Positions 31,375 through 43,076 of a stretch of 64,000 nucleotides of DNA are shown one piece after another. Source of the DNA: Craspedostauros australis (taxonomy: Eukaryota; Bacillariophyta; Bacillariophyceae; Mastogloiales; Achnanthaceae); NCBI GenBank assembly GCA_026770025.1, contig JAMXDE010000062.1, positions 1-64,000 on the forward strand, read 5' to 3'. The notes beneath the pieces were generated by a model, which did not search any database, was not told the DNA's origin, and saw nothing but the letters and a program-made list of their open reading frames with translations. Each line of letters opens with the position of its first letter. Position 1 is the first letter of the stretch. A program made the translations under genes and the position numbers.

Positions 31375-34300
31375 ATGCCATTCGCTCAGGAGATCATGTC
31401 TTCTGTATCCACCTCATCCTCCGTCTACGATCTGCCAGCCATCGAGGAATGCCTCTTCGGTCCAACGGGGGTCCGTCCATCGATGCCTGCGACCTCCAAT
31501 GCAAAGGCCAGCTCGGATCGCAAGGATAAGAAGAGCAAGAAGCGGGAGAAGCACTCCAAGGCCACCACCACAACGCGGAAAAAGTTCTCCAAATCGGGTG
31601 CTCGCGGTGGAGGTCTCAAGGACTTTCTGGAGCGCGGAGGATTGCCTGCAGATGATAGTGACATTGAGCATGACAATGATAATGACAATCAGAATGAGAA
31701 CAATGATGTTGATGACGGCAATGACGCTAACGACGCTAACGACGGTGGTGGCATTGGTCAAGGGAAGAGCGAAGACATGGATGTGGAGGTTGCTGACAAC
31801 ACCAATACCAATACTAATGCTGACCATCCTCACAAGGACCATACCTCAAACAACAATGCAGGCAACAATGCAGACACGAATACAACTGAACCTGCGAAGG
31901 CAGCAGCAAATGGACAAGGACCAGGGAACCCTCAGGATGTTGATGGAGATGGAGATGTTGATGGAAGTACCACCGGTGTCGCAGAGATAGCTACGAATGT
32001 ATCGACAACCACAAACATGACCACCGGTGCAAAGACGACCACCGATTCTCATCAAGGGAATGATGGACCGCGAACGGACGGCATCAGTGATGGCAGAGAC
32101 ATTCAGCACAAACAGAATCCATCCATCCACGACGCAGACGCAGACGCAGACGCAGATACAAACGCAATTGACAACGCAATTAGCAACAAGGGCGTGAGCA
32201 GCTCAACCTTCAGCGAAGTCTTGCAGCTTGACATACCGTCGCCTTCACCAACCTCCACTGCGCGTGCGACATCGCGCAACGGATCCATCCATTCATCCAA
32301 CGGCACCGGCTCGCAGGATGACATCGTCATGTCTCATTGGAGCGAACCACCTGCCGCTGCTGCTCCCGCGATGTTACGGACGCCGGCGCTGCAGAAGCAC
32401 TACTTTGCCGATGACTACGACCCCAACGATCACACCATCGACCTGCCTCTGCTGCGCACGCTCTCCAGCCAGGGCATTCCCGATGAAGGCAGCTTCCGGG
32501 CTCTCACCTGGCGCGTGCTCCTGGGATTGCTGCCCTACCGCAAGATCCATTCCAACTGGGGCAAATCATTGCAGGCCCAGCGTGACCTCTACCGCGAGCT
32601 GTGCCTCGAGTACTTCTGCAACCCCATCGATGGTGGCCGTCATCTGCGGGGGACCTGGACCAAGAAGCTCAGGCACTGTACCAAGCAGCAGCGTCACAAG
32701 TACGTGCACTCCATCCAAAGATTGGACGGAGACGATCGCAAGAACCAACGTTCCAATGATCATGGCAGCGACGACAATGAAGACACGGATGAAGACATCG
32801 ACTTTGATATTCGCGGGCAAACCGCCAGCGACGATGACGACAATGAACACGACCACGACAACAGTGATGATGATCATGACGACGACGACGACGATGACGG
32901 TCGCTCTGTGGGGACGCACCAAACCGAGCATTCACGAATGGAAAGAAAGACACGGAAAGGTCAGAAGGCATACTCCTACTACAGATCAATCGAGCAGCAG
33001 CTGGCACCCAAGCTGCGAGAGCAATGGCAAAAGACCGGCCTCTCCTCATCTCTCGATGCCAACTCTGTCGTCAAGCCCTACATCGCTCCTGAGCTATCCA
33101 AAGCCACATCCGCCGCGCCCTCGTCAGCGTCAATTTCAACGGCAACGTCCACCGCGAGATCACCCTTCCGTCGGCGACGACGCAACCAAGATTCCAAGAA
33201 TCAACAATCTTCCACATCCGCTGGCACCACCAGCAAGAATAGCAATGGCACCAACAACGCGGAGACCTTCGCATCCGTGACGGACAACTCGCTCTCGCGC
33301 TCCACGTTGCGTGGGCTGTCGCAAAATCAGCTCGCAGTGCCCAAGGCTCTCAAGCGCAACGAGACTGCGACTCCCTCCGCCATGAAGGCCTTCCTCGAGC
33401 AGGCTAAATCCCTCGCCTCCATTCGCAAGGACACGGTGCGCACGCATCCCGACCTCTACTTCTTCTTGGAACCGGATCAGAATTTAGGTCTCCGGCGGTA
33501 TGCCGCGCTGGAGCGCATCCTCTTCATCTGGGCAAAGCTCAACAAAGGGGTGAGTATTCTACCGGGCCTGCAAGTTCAGTTCCGTTCAGTGCAAACAAAA
33601 CTGTTGTAGCGTTGTGGCGTTGGCAGATTGCATTGGCTGACTACGAGTACATTGGTTGTGTTGGTGTCGGTGTTGACGTTGACGTTGACGTTGACGTTGA
33701 CGTGTTACGCTTATTGGTTGTTTGCTGGATTCATCCATTTGCATCACATAACACCTCACGTCACATCATTCCTGTCCGCGACGTTGCTATGCTCTACTCT
33801 ACTCGACCTTTGTCCCTACAATCCCGCATGCACGTCCGCATCCACATTCGCATTCCTCTCCGTGACTGCATCTCCAGGTATGCTACGTGCAAGGCATGAA
33901 CGAGATTGTTGGAACTCTGTTTTATGTGCTTGCGAATGACGTCAACGCGGATTGGGCCAAGCATGCGGAAGCCGATACGTACTGGCTATTTGATGTCCTC
34001 ATGCGAGAACTTCGTGATATCTACATGCCAGACAAGGATCATGATGACGACGGCATTCACGCCAGGCTGGAGGATATCGAAATACTGCTGTCCCGGCACG
34101 ATCCCCAGTTGCAGCAACACTTGCAGCAGATGGGGATCAACACGTCCCTCTACGCTGTCCGATGGGTCACAACGTTGCTTTCACGAGAATTCTTGCTGCC
34201 CGATACCATCCGGATGTGGGATTCCATCTTCGCTGCCACGGACATGGAGGACTTCCTTCGCTATGTCTGCGTCACCATGATCGTCATGATCCGCAACGAT

Positions 34301-35854
34301 TTGATGCGGGGCGATTTTTCGGAATGCCTGCGGTTGCTGCATGATTACCCGAGCCAGAACGTCGATCAGTTGTTGGACTCCAGCCGGGCCTTGCAAATGT
34401 ACGATGCGGAGATCATGAGGACGTGCCGCAACCCAGCATCCGCGCCTGTCGGGCTGCGAAAGTATAGAACTGGTGGTACGATGTCGCTGCATCAGGCCCT
34501 GCAGGTCGTGGACCCGCCGCGCGGCCTGGTCATGGCATTCGGTTATCCGCAGGTCGTGCTTGACAAAGCGTATCAACATGCCATCGCCACAGCCGCCGCT
34601 GCCGCTGCCGCAGCTGCTGCCACCAGCACCAACGAAAGCAGCACGAGCACCAGCATTTTTGGAAAAGCGAAACGTTTTTGGAGCGGATGGAAGGATACTT
34701 CTGCTCAGAGCGTTCCTGCTGCAACGTCGGCACCGACAACACCTACGGTGGATACAAGCATTGGCACGAGTCCAAGCACAAGTACGAGTCCGAGTTGGAG
34801 CAATCTTCAGGACGGCGCAACCAAATCTGCGCAATCCAGCAACAATCACAATAATGATACCAACGGCACTCCTCCGCTCGTCAACGAAAGCGTGGGCAAC
34901 GTGGGTGGAATCGAACGCAACGCCAGTGGCAACGCCAGCAACGGCACCAACGTTGACGCAATCGCGTCAATGCCACCGGAACCTCCTTCACGAATTTGGA
35001 AACGCGGTACCTCGGAGCCCCTTCGGACGATGGATTCCAGCTCATCCAAGGGCACCGAGACGAGCAACGCAGCCTCGGTGGCATCTTCGACCGCAGTCGC
35101 ACTGCCAGTGTCAGAAAAACCTGCGCGCTCCAGATTTTGGAATCGGGCACGAGCCCAGAGCAGTGGCGCGACGGCTAACCAATCCGTCGTGAATCCTGAT
35201 CTGATACAAGTGGGAGCGGCGCCGGACACAATCAATATGTCCTTCACACCGATCGTGAACACCATGCCAACCGTGTCGATCGTTGGAGTGGCAGCAACAG
35301 AAGGAACCACAGCACCGTCGGTTCCCCCGCTACCACCGTCCTCCTCGCCGCCATCGACAACGTCGGCAACATCGCCCGCTTCCAGGATATGGAATCGTGG
35401 AAGAGCATCAGCTCAAACCATGGGCGACACAAGCGACGTGGGAATCGCCAATATCTACGCAACGGCAACAACAATGCCGACGATGTCAACGATGCCAAGG
35501 ATGCCAACAATGACTGGGGTTGCAGTTATCACCCCGACCAAGTCCGGCTCTGAAGTTGCGGCAGCCGGGACATCTCCCGCGCCCAATCATGCATCGACGC
35601 TGACACTGACACCGAGAGCGTCGGACGCAGGCATGCCATCGGCAAACGGAGGCACCAAGAGCGTCGCGCCGGGACGAGCCGCTCCACCTTCCCGAATGTG
35701 GAACCGCAGCAACGATGCCAATTCGAGCATGTCCGCCCCCGGGTCGTTATCCCCTACCTCGAAGCAGGAGGCCACGCCGCTGTCCCTGTCCAACCTCCCC
35801 GCTGAAGTGTCGGAACGCGTATCTCGAGACATCCTCGAGATTTTGAGTTCGTGA
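31375..35854 (+). CDS. TBC-domain Rab GTPase-activating protein (two exons)
   Basis: Exons 31375-33549 and 33878-35854 join in phase 0 to give 1383 aa. The TBC domain is spread over both: RALTWRVLLGLLPYRK (about 380) is the first helix motif, IRKDTVRTHPDLYFF (about 682) carries the arginine finger (IxxDxxRT), and the splice junction recreates NKG-VCYVQGMNEI, whose YxQGM supplies the glutamine finger. The domain continues to about residue 880. TBC proteins switch off Rab GTPases in membrane traffic; the layout recalls TBC1D13-like members. A charged, Asp/His-rich insert of about 250 residues splits the domain between motifs A and B. The N-terminal 340 residues are low complexity (Asn/Asp/Thr). 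The C-terminal 450 residues are Ser/Thr/Ala-rich and contain four spaced R-[IFM]-W-[NK]-R motifs. Confidence 0.87.
33550..33877 (+). other. Intron of the TBC gene
   Basis: A 328-bp GT-AG intron: donor GTGAGT at 33550, acceptor CTCCAG ending at 33877. Splicing restores the TBC glutamine-finger motif YVQGMN, which is good evidence for both boundaries. Inside it is a run of about five GTTGAC hexamers near 33670-33702. Confidence 0.88.
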
Positions 35855-37649
35855 GCCAGCAACCCATAATCGCACGAGGATGCGTATGTGTATGCGTATG
35901 CATTTGTACGAGTACTCGCATGGCAGAATGGGCATGGTGGAACCAAGCGGAGCATGATGCGTGATTGTGATTGCGATCCTGCAATTGTGAGTACTGGCGC
36001 GCGTTTGGTACAATACCTTGTCACACCTCGCACATCACTCTTCCGGCTACAAGTGCACGAATATGATGCATGACAATACACATATAATGCGCTAAAGTAT
36101 AACAATATACTCCTGAACCTATTCTATTCTATTATCTGTCTGTCTATCTCTGCTGTGACTGTACTCGTAGCTCGCATGCTGGGTACGGTATTGTTAGGCT
36201 GACGCAATCACGACGTCCAAGCGCGTGTGTCATTTGGCGCATTCCAACTATCCTATACTGTAGAATACAATTTGAACTAGACATAGCACTTCATTAGGCT
36301 CATTCTCAATTGCTTCCGTTCTCCACGAATCAGTGACGACTCAATCGACCACGACAGTGCTGTGAACCTGTGTTGCCGCTACTCTCCCTGTGACTATTTC
36401 TGTCGATGGGTTTGTCACGTCACCGTTTGGTGGGCGCCATTGATAAATTCTTCGACGAGAGTGACCGTTCCCATAACTGGACAAGATCATCGCCCTCGGT
36501 CTTTTCGGCGTGAAGATGGAGAGGTGGGAATTCGGTTTGCGGAGAATCCGAACAGGGTGGCTGTGCGGCGTGGCTCGTGTTTGTGTTTGCCGCGTTTGGC
36601 GTGAGGTGTAGCGACAGGGTTGTACGAGACAACCGCGTTGACGGGACTGTTGGGAGTCGAAGTGAAGACAACATCACTCAGGTGTGTTTCGTTGTGGGTG
36701 AAAACACGAACAGGTCAACAACAACAACAACAGGGCGCGAAGCAAGGGATCAGGACGCGGATTGCGACAACACGCCACCCAATGCAGCGGAGATAACGGG
36801 GCATCTCCAACAACAACTCAGACACATGCGCGCGTATAGTATCATACCTACGAGCTGCGGATACAAGCATCGTCAGGAGCGTCATACGTAATCGAGAGCA
36901 GAGAGTGGATCTGTTGGTTGTGGAATTCGTTGATTCGGAGACAACGGAAGAGCCTGGCACAAAAAGAGGAGGCGCGCACGAGGTACGAGGTTAGTGGTAC
37001 GAACTGCTCTATGCCGTAAACACTGAAAGCGAGCGACACTGGTGGAGGCAGTGCGAGATATTTGCCTCGTGACAGTTCCTACGCGCGCCAAAAGGAAGAA
37101 CAGCAGCGAAGGATCAAACAAGATCAAGAGAGAGAAGCAGCCGCGCTGATCATCCCACCAAGAAACATCACAAATAGTCGTACCGCAGACATCGCAGGCA
37201 TCGCAGGCATCACCATCAACTGAAAGAACATCAGCAGACGATAGCTGACGACAGCTGACGACAACAGCGAAAGTGAAAGCGGAAGGAGCGGGCATACAGA
37301 GACCGAACGGAGCCTATCCGTACACAAAGGAAGTTGCATCCACTCTCGTTGCTGGTTCTGTCGATCTCGTGCGACCACCACACAACACATCTCCCAGAAG
37401 AGAGAGACAGAGAGAGAGGAATCTTACTCGGAGCAGTCATAGCAGTACTGGTGGCAGCACCATACGACGGCTCGGAGACCGTTCTCTTGTGCATCAAGAC
37501 GCTCTTGAACACCTCCGCAGCCACTCTGCGCGTTATACTCTGACACTGACACTTCCCGCAGTTGTACTCTGTGTAAAGGTAAAGCACTGTGTAAAGCACA
37601 TTGCGAACAACACAGAGTGCGCACTATCGCCATGCGCTGCTGATCCACA
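35855..37649. other. Long intergenic region before the C2-DEP protein gene
   Basis: About 1.8 kb without a supportable gene; the small ORFs have no recognisable domains and overlap on both strands. Simple repeats include TATTCTATTC and GTCTGTCTATC near 36120-36150, CAACAACAACAA near 36717, and a GA-rich run near 37400. It should hold the promoter and 5' UTR of the downstream gene. Confidence 0.45.
37632..37643 (+). promoter_or_regulatory. Possible 3-codon upstream ORF before the C2-DEP protein
   Basis: ATG CGC TGC TGA ends six bases before the main ATG at 37650. If it is in the mature leader, it could lower or tune translation of the large protein. No transcript data are available, so this is only a possibility. 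Confidence 0.35.
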
Positions 37650-40600
37650 ATGAAGAACCCATTCAAGAAGAAGAAGAGCAAGCAGCAAGACAAGCAGAGC
37701 AGCAAGCGCAAGAAGGGAAAGGCACAGCAGCATGTTCGACAGCAGCAACATCAACAACAACAGAAACAAGATGAAGCAGGACCGGCAACGGCCATGGAAG
37801 ATGCGACAACCATCGGACCGCTCCATCAGAACGCTCGCAAGGAATCTGCGCCTCTTCCTTCCTCTCTTGGCTACGCTCTTCACAATCCAAGAGAGCGGCA
37901 TCCCATGCCCTCTTCAACCATGAATGGGGATGCAAACGATCCCGTTGTGAGCCCAACTCACTCCAGGAGTCTCAGTCTCGATCACGTCCACAACATGGAT
38001 TACATGGATAGCACTGACGATGATGACGTTGACGTTGATGATGATGTGTACATTGACATTGACACTCATGCTGACACTCATGCTGACGATAAGACGACCA
38101 TCACAGAGACTCATGCTCGCAAACAAGCACGTGCAGAATCGTCCCGGTACTCCTCAGAAGACTCCACGGGAAGTGGCAAGCCTTCAGGGTCTCTGGAGAC
38201 ACCAACGGCTCCTCTCACTCCGGACAGCTACCACAGTCGTTACAGTCAAAACCATCCTGCCACAGCATTGTCCACAACATCCACAACATCCACACCACCA
38301 TCTGCAGCTTCAGCTACACCTTCAGCCAAGTTCAGACGCAGGGGCGTGTTCCAAACGAAGAAGCAACGCGATCTGGACACCTCTGGACCATTTGCTTGGA
38401 ACAACAATGGAAACAACAATGCAAACAACAGCGACATCATCACTTCTCAACCTCCCAATCGAAACTATTCCAATGCATCCGCTGCCACAGCTACATCTAC
38501 ATCCCTATCTGCAACCGCATCCATGAAGGCACAGCACTATGACTACAGCGCCCCACTGGTCGCACCAGAGCCGCCGCAGCCAAGGGAGTCGTCGCGTATG
38601 TCAACTTTATCAGCAAAGCAACCTCCAAGGACCGCGAGCACTGCCAGCAATGCATCTCGGACAGCCCACCCAGCACGATCAACGCACAACTCGCCAAACC
38701 AACCGCGCACCAAGCAATCATCAGCCTCCAAATCTGCCTTGCGCCGACGAAGGAGTCTCGTCCTTCTTCGTTCCGCCACGGGAGGCAGCAGTCGCACCAA
38801 CCAAAGCGGTGGCAGCGTCACCGGATCTGCTGCAACAGCGGCGGTCCGAACGGTCAGCTTCGCCAAGGAGACGGGAAAGAAGGCCGCGGCGAGACTGCGC
38901 CAGAGTCTGCGCCGGTCAGGGGATGGCTTCTTCGCGCATTCCTCTTCCGCCTCGGCTCGAAGCCATGACAAGGACGATGACGATGCCTCCCACCATCGCA
39001 AGCCCACCTGGACGGCGATCTCCGGCATCACGGACATTGAGATCCTGGCGCAAAAGTCAGGCATCAACACGGCCGAGGAGCGATTCAAGGTCATGCCGGA
39101 TTACGCCTACCCGCACGTCCGCATGAACAGGGACGAGCTCAGGGCCGAGTGCCGCAAGACCTCCACCTACTTTCATACCTTCCGCACCGTCCATGAGCGC
39201 AACCCCCCTGTCACCACCACCTCCACTCTGCGCCAAAGCCTTCACGTCAGCGACACCGACAACCGCCCCAACAGCAACAACAGCAACTTCTCCATCGACT
39301 CTTCCTATGACAACACGACGGGGCAGCCGCTCGCTGTGCCACAGGCCAACCAACGGCCACAGGATCAACCGACGGAACGTCTCCTCAACTCAACGGCGCT
39401 CTACAAACACGACCGCTCCGTCATCGGCACCCTCTCCGTGGAAGTCATGCAGTGCTTCGGCATCCCTCGCCCAGGACTCCTAGAAGAGTCCACCGCATTC
39501 TGCGTATCCGTATGCGGACCCCATGCCTTCCAGACCGACGTCATGCCGCCCGTCGCCAATCCCATGTGGCTCTCCAAGATGAGGAGGGCCTGCATCTTCC
39601 CAATATACCAGGCCTACGAAGACCTTTGCGTAGGCGTCTTCTCGCGACAGCAAGGCGCCAAGGACGGCTTCGCGGGACGCGTGGTCATCAACATATGCAG
39701 GCTCAGGCCGGGGTCCACGTACGACGTCACCCTCCCATTGCGCATGTTCGCACACATATACTCCAGGCAGCAGCGTGGGGCCATCCGACTGCGATTCCAC
39801 CTCGACTGGTACGATGAGCAAAAGGCGGTCCTCAGCTACCTACCCAACATCCGTCTGCCCATCCACAAACCCACCAGCAAGAAAGCCAAGCAGCTATCCA
39901 ATCAGAACTACATCCCGCATCACGCGAGCACTTGGGTGGGATGGATCAAGGATCGGGCGGAGAACGTCACCTCCATCCTGCCGGCCGTGCCCTTCCTTGA
40001 CAAAGTCAAAGGTACTTCTGCAACCAGCATGGCAGACGACACCAACCTGGCACAGGACGAGATCAACCAGAAGTATGACTACGGAGACACGATGGACGAT
40101 GATCCGACAAGCAACGCTAGCAACGCCAACAATGACAATGCAAGCAATCAGCACAAACCAATTACCAGGAAGGATCGGCAACCCTTGGGGCTCTCAGCGT
40201 CGCTCTCGCCAGCAGCCATGCCAAGAAAACCCTACGGCAGAGACCGCAAGAGGGGGACCATCACATCATCGACAGCTCGATCGAGATCCGTGCTCCAGCC
40301 ATCGCCTGCGTCGGCCGCCTCCTCAACCTCCACGCCAAGCAACCCAGCACTCTCCGAGACAGGGACACAACAGGAACCGCCGCCTCTGCCTCAGCCAACC
40401 ATCGCGTGCTGCGACGCCAAGGGATTCCAGAACGTGGCCCGCGTGGTCCATGGAGTTGACATGCCAGGCAAATTCAGCATGAAACGCATCAAGGCAATCT
40501 CCCGAGAAATCACATTCACGCAAATACACATCCTGCGCTACCTGCGCCGACGGGAGCTCCACTATCTGCACACGTGGAAATCGCCCGTCATCTCCGGATT

Positions 40601-43076
40601 CGTCTTCGTCGCGTGGATGCATTGCATCTGGGAGGGCAACCTCAAGCATTTCCCAGGACATGTCGTCACCCTCTTCCTCCTCTACATGTGGCGAAACTAC
40701 GGCACCTACGCCATAGATTCCAACGTCAACGGAGGATTCCTCTCCGTCACGTGGGAGGAGATGTTCCTGTCGCTCCTCTGGGGTGGCAGCACGAGTGGTA
40801 GCCGTGACGACCCCTCGCCCACCTACCTACCCTCCCACTCCGCACCAAACATGAGGACCCACAGTGGCCGACGTCAGCCAAGCTCGGTCTTCGATTCCAT
40901 TCGGTCTTCCGTCCGCGGAATGGGAAAGTTTCAATTCCAGTCTCCAGCTCAAACACAGGCCAAGGCCATTACGAATCCCAGGCGCATGATGCAACCCATC
41001 GAGATGGTCCGCAAGAATCCAGACTCCATGAAAACGGCCATGTCGCACTTCCAGCAGGCGGAGGAATCGTCGCCCTCGTCACCCCCATCATCGGTGTCCG
41101 TTCCGACCAATGCGGAAGAGCCACGAAAATCCATCGAGGAGATCGCATCAGCCTTCTCCGAGGGCATCACCACGTGCGATTACAAGACTTGGTTCCAATC
41201 GCACAGGGGCTGCTTCGTGGGATCGGCAGGTGTCACGTTCCTCATGGACAAGGGCTTCTGCACCACGCGCGCCGATGCCGTCGCCATCGGACAGCGTCTT
41301 CAGAAGGAGCTCAAGCTCTTCGCACCCATCACCACCGGCATCAAGGACTTTGAGGACAGCCGCGCATACTACATCTTCTTGACGCACAAGGACGACGCGT
41401 ACGAAATCAAAACAAAGCAACCGCTCGGGCGGCGTGTTTTGGACAACATCGGGTTCGCCAATCCACCAGAGACCACTATTGCGGAAGCGCACCTCGAATT
41501 CCCCTTCGCCACCGGCAACGATCACGGTCGCTTCACCGTCAAGGAATCGCTCGTCATTCGTTCCAAGGAGTCCAAGCAGCTCCTCCTCATGCAAGCAGCG
41601 AACGACGACGAGGAGGCAGAGTTTGATGACGTGTACAAGCTGGCGATGACCAAACGCCAGAAGCTGCTGCGACGAGTCGGAAATGCCGCGGGCGTCAACG
41701 GTGTCAGCGAGGCTGACGCCGCAGTAGCTGCTCGTTTGGGCCTCACCGGTGACGCAGCGGCAATTGCGAAGCTCGCATATTCGAAGAACGGCAAGCCTCC
41801 TTCCTTCCTGCACAGCTTCAGCTACCACGGTTCCGAGGGATCCGACAGTGACCCAGACTACCTCGGCGAGTACGGCGACGATGTCGATGATGACTTTGAT
41901 GGCTCAGAGTATCGGTACGTAGTAGAGACCAAGGTGTTGGCAAAGCCACCGCCGCAGGACATCAACGTGGTGCAAAAATCGGACAAGAAGCTGCCCGACA
42001 CAATTAACGAGGCCAAGAACATGATTCATGGGATGATGTTTCACATCTTCAACGACAAGGTCTACCAGATGCCAAAGCTGACAGAGGCCACCAAGGCGGC
42101 GTTGCGGAAACGTATCAGCTTCGCGCCGAGATCGTCCTCCAAAGTAAAAAAGATCAAGTCGCCGACGTCGGTGCTTGGCGCGGGCAGCGTTATCTCCATC
42201 AAGTCACGCAAGAACAAGAAGAAGCTGAAGCGGTCGAAAACCACCGATCCTTCCACGCCCCTGCCAAGACGGCGAAGCACAATGAACCCGCTCGCCACGC
42301 CGGAGACCGACACCAAGGAGGAAGACCAGGCGTACCTGGCGGAGTTGCGACACGATTACGACAAATTGCTGGGGGTGAACAAGTACTCGAATTCCAACCT
42401 CATCCTGCAAAAGATCGCCGTCATCGTTCAACCCATGCTCGAGATCATGCAGGCCGGGCTCCTGGTCTTCCGATCGCTCTTCAACGCGCTCACCTGGCGC
42501 GATCCGTACTTGTCGTTTTGGATCACGCTGATTGGGCCAGCCATCGTGGTGGCCCTGCACCTGTTCCCCTGGCGGTTCGCCGCATTCGTGGCAGGCTTCG
42601 TACTGATCGGGCCTCAGAATTGGGGACTTCGTCTGTATCGTGAGAAGCACGGGATCGACGCCACCCCCGACTTTGACCTGCTCACGAAGAAGAAGAAGGT
42701 CAAGAAGGACGGCTCATCCGGCTTCGAGCCCAACTACTTTTCGTCGTACGCGCCGGACAATCGTCCCGTGCCGCTGACGGAGATCGACACATCGCAACCG
42801 AGGACAGTCGTGGTCCCGAACTCGCCGCTAATGTACAACCGATTCTATGACTGGCCGCCGGAACCGGATTACTCGCGCATCTACGCATGCTCCCCTCCCA
42901 GCAGCAACCAGGCGGCGGCTCAGATGCTGGAAGCCAACCGATTCGAAGACATCGACGACGCGACGCTGGGATCCATGTCACGCAAGAAGAGCAAGTGGAA
43001 GCGAGTTGGCAAAGCGATGAACGTACGGCGACTGCTCAAGAAAAAGGGCGCAGGCCTGGAGAAGATTGCAGAGTAG
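37650..43076 (+). CDS. C2-DEP-PRT_C multi-pass membrane protein, related in layout to MCTP tethers
   Basis: An intronless 1808-aa protein. It opens with a Lys-rich cluster (NPFKKKKSK), then about 500 residues of Ser/Thr/Asn/Gln-rich sequence. A C2 domain follows (GTLSVEVMQCFGIPRPG at about 592, KDGFAGRVVINICRL at about 672); most acidic calcium ligands of classical C2 domains are not evident. Residues about 955-1020 hold a hydrophobic hairpin (SGFVFVAWMHCIWEG, VVTLFLLYMW). A DEP domain spans about 1170-1245 (CDYKTWFQSHRGCFVGSAG, ITTGIKDFEDSRAYYIFL). A second hydrophobic pair lies at about 1620-1665 (WRDPYLSFWITLIGPAIVV, WRFAAFVAGFVLIG), in a PRT_C-like region as in plant and animal MCTPs, which bridge endoplasmic reticulum and plasma membrane. 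Membrane tethering or lipid signalling is the likely role. Confidence 0.82.
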   Translation: MKNPFKKKKSKQQDKQSSKRKKGKAQQHVRQQQHQQQQKQDEAGPATAMEDATTIGPLHQNARKESAPLPSSLGYALHNPRERHPMPSSTMNGDANDPVVSPTHSRSLSLDHVHNMDYMDSTDDDDVDVDDDVYIDIDTHADTHADDKTTITETHARKQARAESSRYSSEDSTGSGKPSGSLETPTAPLTPDSYHSRYSQNHPATALSTTSTTSTPPSAASATPSAKFRRRGVFQTKKQRDLDTSGPFAWNNNGNNNANNSDIITSQPPNRNYSNASAATATSTSLSATASMKAQHYDYSAPLVAPEPPQPRESSRMSTLSAKQPPRTASTASNASRTAHPARSTHNSPNQPRTKQSSASKSALRRRRSLVLLRSATGGSSRTNQSGGSVTGSAATAAVRTVSFAKETGKKAAARLRQSLRRSGDGFFAHSSSASARSHDKDDDDASHHRKPTWTAISGITDIEILAQKSGINTAEERFKVMPDYAYPHVRMNRDELRAECRKTSTYFHTFRTVHERNPPVTTTSTLRQSLHVSDTDNRPNSNNSNFSIDSSYDNTTGQPLAVPQANQRPQDQPTERLLNSTALYKHDRSVIGTLSVEVMQCFGIPRPGLLEESTAFCVSVCGPHAFQTDVMPPVANPMWLSKMRRACIFPIYQAYEDLCVGVFSRQQGAKDGFAGRVVINICRLRPGSTYDVTLPLRMFAHIYSRQQRGAIRLRFHLDWYDEQKAVLSYLPNIRLPIHKPTSKKAKQLSNQNYIPHHASTWVGWIKDRAENVTSILPAVPFLDKVKGTSATSMADDTNLAQDEINQKYDYGDTMDDDPTSNASNANNDNASNQHKPITRKDRQPLGLSASLSPAAMPRKPYGRDRKRGTITSSTARSRSVLQPSPASAASSTSTPSNPALSETGTQQEPPPLPQPTIACCDAKGFQNVARVVHGVDMPGKFSMKRIKAISREITFTQIHILRYLRRRELHYLHTWKSPVISGFVFVAWMHCIWEGNLKHFPGHVVTLFLLYMWRNYGTYAIDSNVNGGFLSVTWEEMFLSLLWGGSTSGSRDDPSPTYLPSHSAPNMRTHSGRRQPSSVFDSIRSSVRGMGKFQFQSPAQTQAKAITNPRRMMQPIEMVRKNPDSMKTAMSHFQQAEESSPSSPPSSVSVPTNAEEPRKSIEEIASAFSEGITTCDYKTWFQSHRGCFVGSAGVTFLMDKGFCTTRADAVAIGQRLQKELKLFAPITTGIKDFEDSRAYYIFLTHKDDAYEIKTKQPLGRRVLDNIGFANPPETTIAEAHLEFPFATGNDHGRFTVKESLVIRSKESKQLLLMQAANDDEEAEFDDVYKLAMTKRQKLLRRVGNAAGVNGVSEADAAVAARLGLTGDAAAIAKLAYSKNGKPPSFLHSFSYHGSEGSDSDPDYLGEYGDDVDDDFDGSEYRYVVETKVLAKPPPQDINVVQKSDKKLPDTINEAKNMIHGMMFHIFNDKVYQMPKLTEATKAALRKRISFAPRSSSKVKKIKSPTSVLGAGSVISIKSRKNKKKLKRSKTTDPSTPLPRRRSTMNPLATPETDTKEEDQAYLAELRHDYDKLLGVNKYSNSNLILQKIAVIVQPMLEIMQAGLLVFRSLFNALTWRDPYLSFWITLIGPAIVVALHLFPWRFAAFVAGFVLIGPQNWGLRLYREKHGIDATPDFDLLTKKKKVKKDGSSGFEPNYFSSYAPDNRPVPLTEIDTSQPRTVVVPNSPLMYNRFYDWPPEPDYSRIYACSPPSSNQAAAQMLEANRFEDIDDATLGSMSRKKSKWKRVGKAMNVRRLLKKKGAGLEKIAE

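Noticed and set aside
32228-33280. 350-codon plus-strand ORF in another frame
   Set aside because: It lies in the TBC gene; its Thr/Ser/Pro-rich text comes from reading low-complexity codons out of frame.
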